This document shows positions 1 through 14,400 of a DNA stretch of 64,000 nt, in pieces. Each line of letters starts with the position of its first letter. Position 1 is the first letter of the stretch. The DNA comes from Archilochus colubris (taxonomy: Eukaryota > Chordata > Aves > Apodiformes > Trochilidae), in NCBI GenBank assembly GCA_023079485.1, contig CM041084.1, positions 18,752,609 to 18,816,608 of the forward strand, read 5' to 3'. Made by a program: the position numbers and the translations under genes. Under the pieces are notes generated by a model. The model saw only the letters and a program-made list of their open reading frames with translations, did no database searches and was not told where the DNA came from.

Positions 1-3000
1 GATATGAGCTGCACCATGTGCACAGTGACAGACAAGCTGTTCAAATGTGTGCTTCTCACTCATTTCAAAAGTCTGGTATAGGCAGTGCCTGTGTCAGTAT
101 TGATACATCTCAGAGACAAGCGGTGTTAACACACCATATTGACACAGGTCTGGTTTGGGGAATGGAGTGTAACTCCTCACTTAGCTGCTGCCAGCCCTTC
201 TTTGCCTCCTCTCCTTCCTCCCTTTGCCTTTGTAGATGATTTCCTGGACCTTGATGGTTTGTAGACCCCAAAACCCTCAAATGACACTGATGTGAGACCT
301 TGGACTCTTGTGGATGAGTGAGTGTATGTGTCCATCTGAGCCCTCTGGTTGAATTCGGATAGAGAGTGGCGGCTGCCACTGTGTCAGCTCAGCACATACC
401 CACACTACTGCAGTGTCCAGTAGCTGTAGTCCAAGCATGCTATGGTTAGAGCTGTACAAATTCAACACAAAAACATCACTATCTGCCTGAAAAGAGCTTA
501 TATTCCAACAGTAAGAGCCAGGAGAAGGGTGTAAACAGATGAGAAAAAAAAATAAAATTACATGTTTGGTATTCAGCAAATAACAGCTGTTTGCAATGTT
601 ATGATGTGCCTCCTGTCTAATAATTTCTTATGACTCTTTTCCCATACTGTGGTCTGACAGGGATTGTGGCAGCATTGTATTTTCTTCTCAGAGCCCTCTG
701 TCTTTTGCTGTGCATATGGTGTCTCTATAGCTTTGCTTACTGTCCTCTTATATTATGTACCTGTTTCCAGCATGTTCTGCAAGTGTCAGGAGAGGCAGTC
801 AGCCTTCAGTTGGCAGCTTTTGAGCTTCACTGTTGCTCTACCAATGCTTGCCTCATTTTACAGTTTCTCAAAATATGTGAATGTGCATTGAAGCTGACAG
901 GAGACCCAAGGATCAATCTTACTGCTGTGAGTAACTGCATTTCCCCACAGCAGAAAGTATAAAAATTGTGAAGGAAAAGGATGATTATTGTTTGGAATCT
1001 GGGAAGTTTTTATCTAATATCTGTAATTCAATTAAATTTGTCAGAAAGCACATTGTTCAATAGCCAGAAATTGTCCCTTTTGCTCTCATGCCAAGTTCAT
1101 GTGGGTTCTGCGATGTTTGGATTAAATTATTTGCAATTAATTAACATTTTAGTGTATTTAAATGCCTCTTTTGTTTGACATATTCAACTTAGGCTGTACT
1201 GGCTGTACTACTCACAGAAGCTGTGTTTGCCTTCTATGGAAATGCCTCCCTGCACAGGTGAATTAAATAGGGGAGACCAAATTGCCTTTTGCACGTTAGG
1301 ATACAGTGTTTCCCAGGATATTTAAAAGGGGATAGTATGATGGCTGAATGTAGGCTGTCTTCTCCCTTCCAGATAAATGAATCTCTAAAAACCATACAAA
1401 ATATTTCATATCTAAAAAAATCAGCATCTGTCAGAGATGTTTAAAAATTGTGGGTAGTCCTGTTTCTTTTCATATGAATGGCACATACAGCTTGTATCCT
1501 AATGTCAGATTAGCTCTGCCACTGCTCTTCCTTTACTAAAATAAGACCAGATTGTCTTGGGAGAGCTAAGTCCTTTACTGGCTTGAGAGAGGTGAGAAAG
1601 AAAGAGAAATAAGCAGTAGTGAAAGTTATAGAGAAGTTATTTGCATTGGTCTACCTTACAGTAATTATAAACATTATTTGGGTTGACATATTCAAAATAT
1701 AAAAGCAATTAGAAGGTAGGATACATGCAGATTTTACCATTTCTCTCTTTTATAAGAAGCAGTGGCCTCTTTTCTAGTTTTCCCTGGTCAGCAAAGGAAA
1801 ACAAAATCAAACAAACCAACCTGAAAGCCAAGCCTATGGCCTCTAGTGCTTGGAATTAAAAAAATAGTTGTTTTTTATTATACATTTCTAAGGAAGTATT
1901 GAAAAACCAGCAATGGATAGCATTTAAATAACAAAAAGATTCTCCCTTAAATTCCCACCTTCTTTCCACTAAGTGCAATATAACAAAGGGATCAGTTTTT
2001 AAAACTAGGGTGGTCTGTAACTCTTCTCTTTCTCTTCCCTCCCTCCCCTCCTGCTTGTTGTTATTAGCTAACATCTCTGATAAGAAATGCAACGTACAGC
2101 CCTTATCTGCTCCTTTGGGATGCCTGGTCTTCCTTGTTTTTGAGACAGTGGTGAGTTTTTTGGTTTTAAGTTCATTTCAGGAATAATTTCTCTAATTTGT
2201 GGATCCTTCTTTTTCTTTCTGCTTTCTTTTTTTTTTTTTCTCTTTTTCTTTCCCTGTGTGTATGCAGGCCCTGCTGCTACACCCCACTTTTTGCTCTGAT
2301 CCTAGCCCAGCCAACTGTCACTTTTTAGCCTGCAGGGAACCTTCTGGTACTAACATTCTTGCCTTGTTGTTATTAGAAGGGCATCTCTCACAACATATCC
2401 CTCGCTGTTTGAAGCAAAAGTCATGTGTATTCAGTAGGAATGAATAATGGATATATTTAAAGGGTACCTTGCCCTTCTCATTCCTTTGCACATCATAAAT
2501 AACCACTCTTTTATTTTGTTTTACGTATTGCTCTACAGGCACAGTTTGAAAAAAAATCTGGGGATCCAGCTCTCAACTTAAAAAACACTGCTGTGTGCAG
2601 CTGATAGTTTCTGTGCCTGAAAACATTCCACACCAAACTCACTTCTGACTTCTGTGTGTCACCCCAGAATTCTGCAGATTTAGAAAACTGGTCACAAATT
2701 TGAGGCAGCTCATGAAAACATGGCATGACAAGAGACAGCATCGTGGAGAATGTTTGGGCTCTGGATAGAGTTTATTTTACCTGGCTTTAGATGACTTTTT
2801 AAGATATCTAAAAATATTTTAGTTGGGTTTAAAAGTATTTTTACATTTTAAAGTATTCTAAAGATGTTTTAAATATAGCTTTTTTAAAGATATTTGATGT
2901 CTTTTCTCCAAGATGAGCTGAATTGTTCTCTAAAAATGCCTGTTGCCCTCCACTGACTGTAAAAGCAAGTTGGTTGGTGGGGTTGTGTGTAGGTGTCTAT

Positions 3001-6000
3001 TTTAGAGACATCTGCTTTTTGTCTGATGAGCCCACTCTTACTGGCCAGTTATCCCTGTCTGAGGAGTTCTCTGGGATAGTGTCTGTCAAAGGATAAACTG
3101 AAATTACTTGGGATTTTCATGGTAATTGTAACAAGCTTTACTTGAGGCTTCCTAAGAAGTTCCTAAAACTGAAGGCCAGGCTTGGAGGATGAATTAATTA
3201 TCTGGTCTCAGTTTAAAGATTTTAAAGTGAGAGTCTGAGCAGTAAATGGTTTTGATGTGGGTGGAATGAGGGGACTGGATGTATTTTTATTGTCCATTTT
3301 ACTTATATAACTGACAAATGAGTTGTCATCCCTGTTACCTTCAACACTGCAAAACTATTCATAAGTTGTCACATTCTCCCTGCAGTGCTTTCCCTTGGGC
3401 ACGTGGATAAGATTTTTGATACATATCCCTTGGGTATTGCAGCTTCAGGAGTCCCAGACAGCCTGTGTCTCTTGACCCATAGGGTCCAGTTCCTGGTGTG
3501 CATGGGGAAGTGGAGGCTCAAGCCAGGGCCTCTGGGGTGATGAGCCTGTATTCTCTTTGCAGATGAGGTAGATTATCTGTATGTTTTCTAAGTGTAGAGG
3601 CAAACAATTTGCAGGAATTTGAAATCATATACTCAGATGATCTAAGCATTCTGACATTAAGAGCTGAAAAATGAAAATTTAAACACACAAGGCTGAACAG
3701 GTGAGCCTTAGGCAACCTGTTCAATATGGCAGAGGGAGCACAGTGTGTGAAACAGGTATGGATTTTGCAACCATGGTTGCACTACAGGTTTCCACTTGAT
3801 ATATCATGTTTCCAAGAAATAACCAGTAAATGACAGAATAAACAGTTGTGAGGAGATTCCATAAGAGCATGTAAAGGGAAATGATCCATTAGCTCCATAG
3901 AGTAAGAGATGTTGTGTCCTTCTCAAGGAAAGTAGGTAAGAGAAGCTGCAGGATAATGAGACATGAATGCACTTTACTGTGTGAGTGGTATATAAGGTGC
4001 CAGCTACTTGCCATCTGAATGACAGACATGAGAGAATCTAAGTTTGCTAAGCTGTTAGCAGAGGCCAGAAGATTCAATTGCCACAGCATCTTGTGATGTT
4101 CTGTAATGTGTGTATGCCTGCACATCTGAATTCCTCAGATCTAGATTTTCTTCACCTCCCTTTCATCTGCACTTTGTTCTGGGCTGTATTCTGGTTGTTC
4201 TCAGTTGGACCCATTTCAGCCTCTTTCTTCTGCTGGAGCAGTGAATGTTCCCTGATTTTTTTGTGGTTCTTCATCCAGGTTTTACAGACTTTTTCTTTTC
4301 TTCCCCCTCTTCTTGTCAGGTACTGGCTTCTGCTGCCTGTTAGTGTTTCTTTTGGTTACCTTTTGTAATATATGACAACAACTTACACTACTGGTCTCTA
4401 TTACAGTTTTTGAGGTCAGTCTTTACATCCTTTCTAAGGACAATCTTTACATTTCATGATGTATTTTTTAGTTCAGTTATTGGCTTGATTCCTTGAAATT
4501 TTCTGCTGTCTTTGGCCAATATGTTCCTTGTATTATATGGAAGATTTATTAGGTGGGCTTTTGCATTTTTTATTTGGTGGGGTTTTGCAGGGGGGAGGAG
4601 TGTTTGGTTTCTCTCCTTCCCCCACTCCAGAACAGTTGCGACTGTCTCTCTCTTCTGTGGATGTGCATTTGCGGGTTAAATCTTCCTGGTACCCAGTGGG
4701 CAGATGCCTCTGAGCTGTGCTACTACTTATGAGCCAACTAAAGGCTGCACGACCATGGTTTGCATGGCATTGAGCCCAAGCTAACATAACCTGCCTCTCA
4801 GCAGGACTTACTAGCTCAGTCTTGGTGTACTACCAAGCCAACCAGCAGTTGCACATTTTCTGTCCACCTAGGAGAGCAAGCAGAGCAAGCTCACATGTGC
4901 TTGTAATTTACTGTGTACTCCTTTCACAGTGTACAGCTCAGGAGTTCTTCATTTTCCTGGTGGTTGCCTGAACATTCTCATTTTGATAGAGAGAACAGCA
5001 AGACAGCGACTGTGTTTAGTTCAAGACCCTAGAGTTAAAACTACCATATTCCAGAATTTAGCAGATCAATACATGAGGCTATACAAATCTGTAGAAAATC
5101 TCTGGTAATTTTTGAGCTTACATTTAGATTGTATATATCAATCTTTCATCTTCTGCCTGGAAATGAGATCTATATCACATCTATATCTGTTGTGGCAGAG
5201 TAAGAAAACCTTCACCATCTCAGACTTCAGTTCCTTGGAGATAAAGTGGTTCCAACAGAGAATATACCAAGTGCTAAGGAGTGGAGAGAAAATCTGACTA
5301 TTTCTCTGACATGAATGTTGCAACCTCATCTCTCTTCAGCTGCAGCATGGAATTTATTTACTGCTTCTAAAATGTATATGCAAAGCTTGTTTCTCTAACG
5401 AAATGGATGATAATTGCTGGTGGAAGTGAGAGAAAGCCAGCTCAATCTGCCATTGGCTTGTTCCTTATGTAGCCTTCTCTGTGTACAGATTTTGGAGAAC
5501 ATTAGTACTCTGTTTTAATAGAAAGGGATATGACTGACTTCCACTTTGATCAATAGCCAAACAAGGTGCAGGGCATTTGAATAACATACTTAGTGGCATA
5601 AATATAATCTCTTGGGCAGAAACACCTCTGTAATTTTAGTGAAAGTAACTTCTGATGGAGCGGAGCCTAGGCAACTTGTTTGGATGTAAGCCTCTTGAAA
5701 CAGCCTCATATCACCCTCTCTTCACCCATTTTGGATCCCAGCTGCTGTTCACATGCTGTTGTGATACATCCAAATGCAGGACTCCCATCTTTTTCTCATT
5801 CTGAAGCTGTTGATCTCTCACTGCCTCCAATTTCCTGTCCCTGCACATCCTGAGGTCTGGAAAGCTTTTGCCTGTGATTTTTCTGTGAGGCACTTTCACT
5901 CTCAGTATAAAGAGAACACATTATAGAGACATTACTGCTAGAGTAACTATTTATGCATATATAAATTTGCACCCATCCAACATTTTAATTGTTCTGAGGT

Positions 6001-8180
6001 GGATTCCAAGATTTTTGTTTGTTAGAAGTAGTTCCCTGGCAAAACTGTGAAGGTCCTCAAGGAATTAAAGTGCATAGACCTGCATATGGTTGAAGAGTTA
6101 CTCAGGCATACTCTTCAGGGTAGCACAGACAGACTTGCCCACTGTTTGAATAATGTGTATAGGAAGATAATATATTTAATGTTAGTGATGACATTTGAGC
6201 CTTTTTATGCTCTATAGCTGCAAATGTTTTTTGTAGTGTTGGAATGCTGGCCTTTTCAGATTTAAAGCATCTTCTCTCAAAGTTTTGACTACTACAATTA
6301 ATGCTTCAGAACCATGAGTTGTGAAAATAGCTTTTTTACTTTACGAAAAGGAAGAATTTCTAAAATATTATTACATGTGTCCTAAATGCTTTTTGAAAAA
6401 AATACAAAATGATACAAAATGCATTCTCAGGGAATTTTTTTTGTTTGATTTTGCTCCCTACATTTTTTCCCTGCTTTTAATGCAGATTCCTTTAGCCAAC
6501 TTAGAAGAGTAAACATAAGGGGATAAGATCTTTAACCCTGGTCACATTCCAAAGGCTGGAAACATGGAGGTTCTTGTTGGACTGCACCAGGACAAAGTAA
6601 AGATAAATCACAATATTGGTTGCAATCACACAACTTTGTTGAACAGAACTGGTAGGCATTAAAACAGTAACTACAAGCATCCCACCCATTACAGCTGTGA
6701 AAACTGAAATCTAGATTTGCCAGAGAGAATAATGTCAGGGATCCTACATAGGACTGATTAGAAGTCTTATTGAGTTCAGTCCAGAATTGCTCTTTACTTT
6801 TGCTTTACCTGTAAACATTTTTTAGTCATGTTCATAAAAACCTAATTTACAGAGTAAATACTTTTTCTCTGTCTTGCCATTAAGTTGGTAAGAAGAAAGA
6901 CAAACCAAGACAAATCAACAGATGTAGGTGGACTATGGAAGAAGCAAGTACAAACAAATGCATCTTTACCAAGATGCACCTCTAGGATCTGTACTGTGGG
7001 AGATGATTTCTTGCCAGTCTGTGAAAACCAGTGAATTAGCAGATGGTGACCTTTGGGAAGTAGTTGTATGAGGTGGGCACAGAAGGAGCAGATGGTTCTG
7101 GGCAAACCTCAAACACAAGATACTGAAACAAATTAATAAATATTCAGGGTGTGGTAAAGACTGTAGGTCTGTGAACATTCCTCCTGGGGCAAACCTGATG
7201 TGGTGGGTCCTGTCCTCTCATTCTACCCTGCTTATTCCTTCCTATCTGGACATCAGGTGAGATGATGCCTGAATCAGTGGGGCTATGCAGTTCATCAGAG
7301 CAAAGAAAGAGGGTATTTTGGAATCGGTATATGATTGGTATAACTACCTGGTGTCTAAAGTAGAGAAGGAAATCAGCTTTGACATTGTCTTAGCTTTTGG
7401 GGATTTGATGTTTGCTTTGTAATGGCCAAGAAAGTTTTTGAGATACAGATGGAATGAAGGGTGTTTCTGAGGTTGGCATTTTTCACAGTTCACAAGTGAT
7501 AAGAGCATGAGGATCCACCATGCTGAATTCTTGCTCTGTTTTTTGTTTTGTTTGGTGTTTTTGGACTCCTATGTTTGTTCAACTGATACATATTGCACAT
7601 GACTCTGGACTAAGGGTAGGTACCAAAAAAACCCAAGAGAAAAATCAATCTTGTAGGCTCCATCTGTATTTTCAGTGTATTTTTCCCAGGAAAAATTAAT
7701 CTTGCTTTGCTAATAAATGGCTTTGCTACCAAGTACCAAGTATACCTGCAAAAAACCCAGTCCTGTCTTTGGACATCTCAAAGATATCTTGTTGATATCA
7801 TGAATCTGAGAAATTTGATTTCTTAATGTTCTGTTGGATCACTTAGTCCCTTTACTGTGAGACTGTGCAGAATTACTTCTCATAAATATTTTCACTTAAA
7901 TATTTTTAATTTATGGTGATTTATTACTGTTTTATTTTTAATGTTTCTGCCACAGATTGTTTCCCCAAGGACTAATTTTTCAGGGCATGAGGCGCTGAGG
8001 GCACTCTGCATATGCGAAACAGCGCTGAATTTTTGAGCCAAGGGAGAGGCATTACGAACCACTGGCTGGAATTTTGGTGATGCATTGCTAAAAAGCATCT
8101 TTGTAGGAAATGACTATATTTATGATTCAGTCATTAGGGGTTATAGACATTTCCATTTCAAAACTAAATTTCAAGGGTTC

Positions 8181-8730
8181 TAGTTTGTCATGGATTGATG
8201 TTGGCTCGCTGCCAGGTACCCACCAAACTGCTCCCTCACTCCTCCTCTTCAGCAGGACTGAGTGAGTAAATACTATAAGAAACCCTTATGGATCAAGCTT
8301 AATAAGAACAAAAGGAAGGTTGAGAGCAGAAGCAAAACAAAAAAACCCCTGAAAAACAGGATTTATTCTCTACTTCCCATCATCAGTCCATGCATGTCCA
8401 ACCACTTTCCTGGGAAGTATGGCCTCAGTATGCATAGCTGCTGCTTCAGAATACAAATGCCTTATTAATGAATGCCCACCCTTCCTTAGCATTTTTTTCT
8501 GAGTATAATTGTTCATGATATGACTTTGGTCAGTTTGGGTCAGCTGTCCTGGCTGTGTCACCTTCCTACCCCTCACCCACCTCTAGCCTAGTGGCCTTTG
8601 GGTAAGGCTGGGGAGATATCCTTGATGCTGTGCAAGCACTGCTCAGCAATAGCCTAACTATTAGTGTGGTATCAACACTGTTCTAGCTTAGTGGGCGACA
8701 CTTCAATGAGCTATGGTTTTCATGAAACAT
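8181..8730 (+). mobile_element. Degraded avian endogenous retrovirus LTR (solo-like)
   Basis: Two anchors match an avian ERV LTR family that I know by sequence but cannot name exactly. The first is near the 5' end: GATGTTGGCTCGCTGCCAGG then TACCCACCAAA and CTCCTCTTCAGCAGGAC. The second is near the 3' end: GGTCAGTTTGGGTCAGCTGT then CCTGGCTGTGTC, AGCACTGCTCAGCAATAGC and GTATCAACACTGTT. They occur in the right order and orientation about 270 bases apart. No retroviral gag, pol or env frames are visible on either side, so it is probably an old solo LTR. The ends are approximate. Confidence 0.72.
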
Positions 8731-10600
8731 AAAATTTCTTTGTAATTATTTAAACTTAAAATGACACTTTCAAATTAGATAGCAAAATTCAATAATGCAT
8801 GTGTTAACTTGGCTAATATTTTAATTTTTAAAATGATTTCAGAATAGCAAAGATATATTTAACCTTACACCTGTGAAGTAATTTATTAATAATGAGTAGG
8901 AACCCTTTTTATCTGACTGAAGGACTAAAATAATGTGAAGTTAAAGCTATCTAGCTCCCTCCCTCTTTTCCTCTTCTGTTCCTTTGTAAGATGAATAAAG
9001 GTCATTTGAAGTTAATGACTGGTACATTTGGAACTAATAACAGGAAAGACTCTTGCTAACAATAGATAATCTCTCTTACAGGCAGAATTGAGACCATCTC
9101 TCACTATAGGAGATATTAACTTGCTCATAATTCTGGTAAACTTTAAGCAGTAGTGCTGAACATCTCTGTGTCACCTGTCAAGAAGACAACTGGGCCAAAT
9201 TTGGATTTTTTCGTGCAAAATATCCAGCTATTTCCAAGCCTGAGACTATGGCAAACTTTTATTACTTTTTAAAAAACTGTTGAACAGGTCTGTTGATTTA
9301 GCATTTAGGGCTGAGAAGATGAAGCTTGTTAAGATGGAATAAAGTGTTAGGCATGTGTCCTTGGATGTAGAATTCTGTCCAAGCCTTGTAAAGTTTTGTG
9401 TTACTTCAAGTTAAGAAAGTTCTCACAGGACCTCTTTCTTAGCTCCAGTCAGTCCTGGAATCTTATGTCCACCCATTATGTTCAAGGAGGCCTCTGAGAG
9501 TCAGTGAAAAGACAGAGATATTTGGTAGAAGCAAAGGGAGGTAAGAGGCAACGGGAAAAAGCATATTTAGGGAAGGTATTTGAAGTGCCTTGGATAAAGG
9601 GATATAGCAAGAAGCCATGGAGAGATGGACTAGACTAGTTGAGAAGCTTAGAGAGAGACAAAATGATACTTGATCATGGTGATCAAATGTAAGAAAGGGT
9701 GTAGAGGGGCTGAACCTGGGAGAAATAACAGAAGGGTATGGGCCACCAGCCCTCAAAAGCATGAGTGGAAGCACTGTTTCCTTAGTTTCTGGATAGTGTG
9801 GAAAAATACTTGTGTGTCATCTACAGTCATTTGGGAATGAATTTCAGCTGGCTCTAAAGGTAGCTTGTTGCTGTGGTCTCAGGGATTTGTATATTAGGCC
9901 TATGTGTTAACAGTGTGCAGTAACTATGTACACTAAAACTGTATTTAAAGAAAAAGCAGTTTATGAACATACACCTTGAAGATTAGGATAGACAGGAAAA
10001 GCTGTATTCTGTAGTCTTTGCTTTTGTGATACACTGTATTTTTGCCTGCACATCACCATCATAACATGAAGTGCTTGCTGGTGAAATAAGCTTAAAGCAA
10101 CCTTGAACTAAAACTTTCGTGCATGAGCTGGGAGTTTTCTGGTTATCAGGTGTGTAAAGGAGAACACTTGTTCTGTACTACTGCTCTCCCATGTGTTGTG
10201 AAGTCTGGGTGCATGTAGTGAATAAAGCAGGCAAACATAGGGAGTAAACAGAATTTACTAAGGATAAAGTAGCTGAATTCACCCAGGGAGACATGAGTCC
10301 CAAATCTATCTATGTATTTGATACAGAGTTTTGTCTGTTGCTCAACAGTGACTTAAGATTTTGCAAATTTCATCTTGTTTATCTTGAAATCGAGATCCCC
10401 AAGACTGATTTGCAAAAGTTCTTAATATTTGTACAAGTAACTCAAATCCATAATTTGCACATATTCAAGTGTTAGGAATCTGAGAGTGAACACCTTGAGA
10501 ACCCTACGTGTTTTTGAAGTTAAGCTTCTCCCACCTCATTATTCAGGTTGCCTTTGAAGTGTGGGGAATGCCACTCTTAATTTTCCAGAGTATGTTGTAA

Positions 10601-10816
10601 AGTTTGATTAATGACTGTGATGAAAACTATAAGGAGGAACTGAATATCCCTACCTTGAGAGTTGGATTGGAATACTTGGGTCCAAAAAAGGGTGCTACCA
10701 TGCATGAAACCATCTCTGCTATGTACAGAATAAAGAAGGGGGCCTTGTCAAGAATAATACATGAGTACCTAATTGAAGAAAATATCTTAATACATACTGC
10801 AGGAGGGACAAATTAA
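10601..10816 (+). other. Unidentified 72-codon open stretch upstream of LASP2 exon
   Basis: The frame is open from after a TAA at 10598-10600 to a TAA at 10814-10816. The translated stretch, for example LNIPTLRVGLEYLGPKKGAT and IIHEYLIEENILIHTAGGTN, has a coding-like composition but belongs to no family I recognise. It has no ATG near its start and is not nebulin-like. It may be a decayed retroposon or chance. Confidence 0.2.
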
Positions 10817-11344
10817 GCTTGTACAGGCAGCCATTGCCTAACTTGCAAATGCTTGACTTCACTCTCTAAATCCTCTTTTCATGTAGCATTTCTTAAAATG
10901 TGTAATCTATATTTCAACTGAGGAAGAGACTGGTAGACTCATCACCAAAGAGAGGCTGAAATGTGAAGCTGTGTATTAGAACATGTCCAGATTTAGTTTT
11001 AGCTACCCTTTTGTTTGAAACTAAGTGCTTACTTGATGCTGTGTTGGCATCTGTACTTCTGTGATTACTGCTCTTGGAATGACACGACCCCAGAGAATGA
11101 TCTTTCCACAGCTGCAGTAAGTTTGGAAATGTCTCCATAGCATCCCCAGAGGAGGCAAAATCTCAGGCACTGGGGAATTTTGTCCAGTTGCTGCTCATCT
11201 CTGTGGATGAAGGCAGGCTTCTCCTTTAAGGGCTGAAAGCATTCACAAATGCTTTACTTACAGTAAAAAAGAATTGCTACATTGCTAGAGGCACATTGTG
11301 GAAAATGAAAACAACCCTGTTCTTCTGTATTTTCTTTTCCATAG

Positions 11345-11452
11345 GTAAAATACAAAAGAGACTTCGAAGAAAGCAAAGGAAGAGGGTTCAGTATTGTGAC
11401 TGATACACCCGAGTTACAAAGACTGAAAAGGACTCAGGAACAAATCAGTAAT
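11345..11452 (+). CDS. NEBL: LIM-nebulette (LASP2) exon encoding a nebulin repeat
   Basis: This 108-base exon encodes 36 residues in phase 0, beginning [15 protein letters not shown] and ending RTQEQISN, which is one nebulin module. Nebulin modules bind F-actin; LIM-nebulette is a short scaffold with an N-terminal LIM domain, nebulin repeats, a linker and a C-terminal SH3 domain, found at focal adhesions, filopodia and Z-discs. The acceptor is ATAG after a pyrimidine tract; the donor is AAT|gtatgt. From memory the peptide is essentially identical to mammalian LIM-nebulette, whereas LASP1 has a KEEF-type start here, so LASP2 fits better. It lies about 35 kb upstream of the nebulette first exon on the same strand, as expected for a gene whose short isoform starts upstream and skips the nebulette-specific exons. 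Confidence 0.93.
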
Positions 11453-14400
11453 GTATGTGACTGCCACCTAAAGTGATTGTAGATGGAGAAATAGTGTGTC
11501 TAAGAAAAGGCGTGTTTGTTGGTGTTTCTGATGAAGTCTGTGAGAGTGAAGAATCTGATTTTGGTGACTGATTTGTGTATGTCAGATTTGGAAGTGTGTG
11601 TAACTTTATACCACGGACTTGTACAGCACATGGGCAATGTGTGTTCACCTCTCCAGCTTTCAGCAAGTATGCTCAAAGTATTTTCTATACTGAAATGATA
11701 TTTTTTATTTTTTAATATATTTACCAGCAACTAAGAATACTCTTGTAATTTTTTTATTTGCATGTAAACTATAAATTATATAAGCTACAAAGTTTTGTCT
11801 TATTTTAGGAGAGGCTATCAAAGTTAGCATAACTGGCAAAATGGAGTTCTTTAGAAGCAGATAAAATTTTGATACTGAGTTTTAAAAGAAAATACATCCA
11901 AGACTGTTCTGCAAGATGAGAAAGGGATGGCAAATAGCAAAATTTATCCATGTGTTTCATTAGCTCAGAGCCTGAATGCAGAATGCTTTCAGGACTGTGA
12001 TTTTAAAAAATGGGACTTTTCCTGACTTATGTTTTCGTTATAACATTTATTTATGTTGTAGTATGCTTAACTTACTGCATGATGCAATATTGAGTAATAT
12101 ATAGTGCAAATTATAGTATGTATGAAACAGGTAAGAACTAGAGGGAGCTAGAAATGATACAGAATCAATACATGCTGCTAGAACTTGTCTCAGCAGATTA
12201 CTTTATAAAATTTTTTGAGTCATTCCTCCTTGCAGTAAAAAAATAACAGCATGGCATCAGAGGCACCCCATGTAAGTATGATCAGAAGAAAATGATGGAG
12301 TTTATTTACTTGAAAGAAAATTGTTTTTCAGGTTGGGAAGTTAATGAAAAAAAAAATCACTGAAAAATACTATTACAGCAATGGAGATGTACCATTCCTG
12401 CTGAAGCATTCACTAGTTAAGATTTTGATGTCCAGAGTTGGTTTTTGAGGTGAAAAATATGGGCTCATTTCCTGCAGCCTTTGCCAGCGGGGAGGAGTGT
12501 TGATTGAAGAGCCATGCAAGTGCTCCTGTGCATAGATAAGAGAAGAAAAAAAGCTCCTATCTTATGTTAATGCTGGGGCTAACTGAAATTTCTGGTTTGT
12601 GAGAAAGAATGATGTATTCTTCAGAGTGGCAAAAAGCATGGCCATTAAGACTTCCATTTGAGATCTGGGAAACTTCAGCAAGTCTCTGGTTTTAATCAGC
12701 TGTATTTTTTATTCAGACCAGGAACTTAAACTGGGTCCTCTCATGACCTACATAGCTTCCTCAAGCAAGAGCTTCTTTTGTGTGAGGTAGTTCTGGAACG
12801 CATCAAGGAGATGAAGCAAGCAATGCTCTGATGAATACTTAATCCCTTGCATTGGTCTGCTCTGATTGGAGAGGTTGACAGGAGTACTCTAATGCATGCC
12901 TAGAGTACTCAGTTTGGGATTTTGGCATCTCAAGAAACACCTATATGCCATTATAAAGATCTCCCCAAACCCAATATGCTCAACATCACAATATATAATG
13001 ACACAGCTCACTTGCATGCTCTTTATGTGTCTCTTGCTCAAAGCACATTGAGTTTTCTTTTCTGGGAAGGGAGAAAATAAAAACAAATGAACAACTTTGT
13101 GAAATGGAAGTTTTCTTCCAATCTCTATTTTTGAGTGTGACAAGGAGGTTTTTCTTCTAGTGGAAGACCTTGTTGCACAATTTATGATACTGTCTGACTC
13201 CTGAACAAAGGTGTCTGCCTGCCTGGTCAGACCCAGAAATATATTTTTAAATGTGAAAAGTGGTTTTCTTTTTTTCTGGTATTTTTAGTAATTGGATGTA
13301 CCACTCCTGTCTCTTGATTCTTAACCACCCAATCTTAACAGTATAACTTTGTTCTATCCAGACTTAACAATATGGAGTTGTTCCATCTAGTCTTAACAAT
13401 ACAGAGCTGTTTGCTTCTCTTGATGTATGTAGCTGACAGAAATTCCAAGTCATGGATGCTATTATAAATGATATTGAGAGTTAAATGGAATTTTAAAATG
13501 TGCACGATAAATGAAGTTGCATTTAATTTATGCGTATACTAAAATAATAATTTGATTTATAGCACCCAAGAATGATAATTCTGCATAGACCACAACTTGA
13601 ATCTAATTGTAAAGTTCCTGTATTAGAGAAAGAGTAGTTTCTGTATTTATCAGATAAGAAGTATACACCATGGACTAAGAATCTAATTAAGGTTTCAACA
13701 CACTGAAAGGTAAGCACTTTCCTAATTCTAAAATAACTCAACTTTTCATATATAGCAAAATCAAAGAATACTAATATATGTATTTGATTTGCAGTTTCAT
13801 TTTGATTTCATCTTGAAGTATGAGAAACTCCCTAAAGAGCCTATATGAAACAAAACTCTAACAATTTCATTGAAGGGGTAAGTGAGTACAACGAAGTGTG
13901 TAGCTGTTCTTGATGAAGATAAATAAAAAAGTTAATGATAATAGATTTTAGGTAGCAGCAATCTTTGTAAAATATTGTCTCTTTGTCCTGATGATAAGTT
14001 TTGCAGGATACATGAACATTAGCACAGTGCTCTGACTTTTTGAACAATCTCTCATGTTATCAATATAAACCTTACAAGGAAAAAAAGATAGTGGGGGAAA
14101 TGGGAGGACATCAGGTTGAATTTTGGTTGCTATTTTGCCACCAACAGTTCTGCATCTGAAAATGTAGAGCAGACTCCTGGAATGTGGCTTGATAGATGTA
14201 TCGGAACCAGAACAGAGTTTCTTAGAAAGAGTGAAATTTACCCCAATTTACCTCATTTCTACAGAGGTAAAACATGCTTGTTAGAAAGAATCACAGTCTC
14301 TCTGGGGACATTCAAATTCAGCTGCCCCAAACTACAACTGTTACAGCTTCTTAGCACTGAATTATCTTGAAAGGCATAAACCACACGTCCTGGCATGATA

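Larger units (their letters stand above)
1..11344 (+). other. NEBL: Intron of LIM-nebulette (LASP2) transcript, 5' end outside window
   Basis: This stretch precedes the LASP2 exon and ends in a strong acceptor (pyrimidine-rich tract then ATAG at 11341-11344). I looked for the preceding LIM-nebulette exon, which should end in a module tail like the LASP-family LRLKQQSELQSQ, and did not find it, so the LIM-domain exons should lie to the left. The interval is AT-rich with short chance open frames. Visible structure: a pyrimidine-rich tract near 2208-2253, a somewhat GC-richer unidentified patch near 4640-4960, a degraded LTR at about 8181-8730, and a 72-codon open stretch at 10601-10816. Nothing else was identified. 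Confidence 0.75.

Noticed and set aside
1..11344. Search for LIM-domain exons and the preceding LASP2 module exon
   Set aside because: No frame with LIM zinc-ligand spacing (CxxC...HxxC) or the expected module tail was found; they should be upstream of the window.
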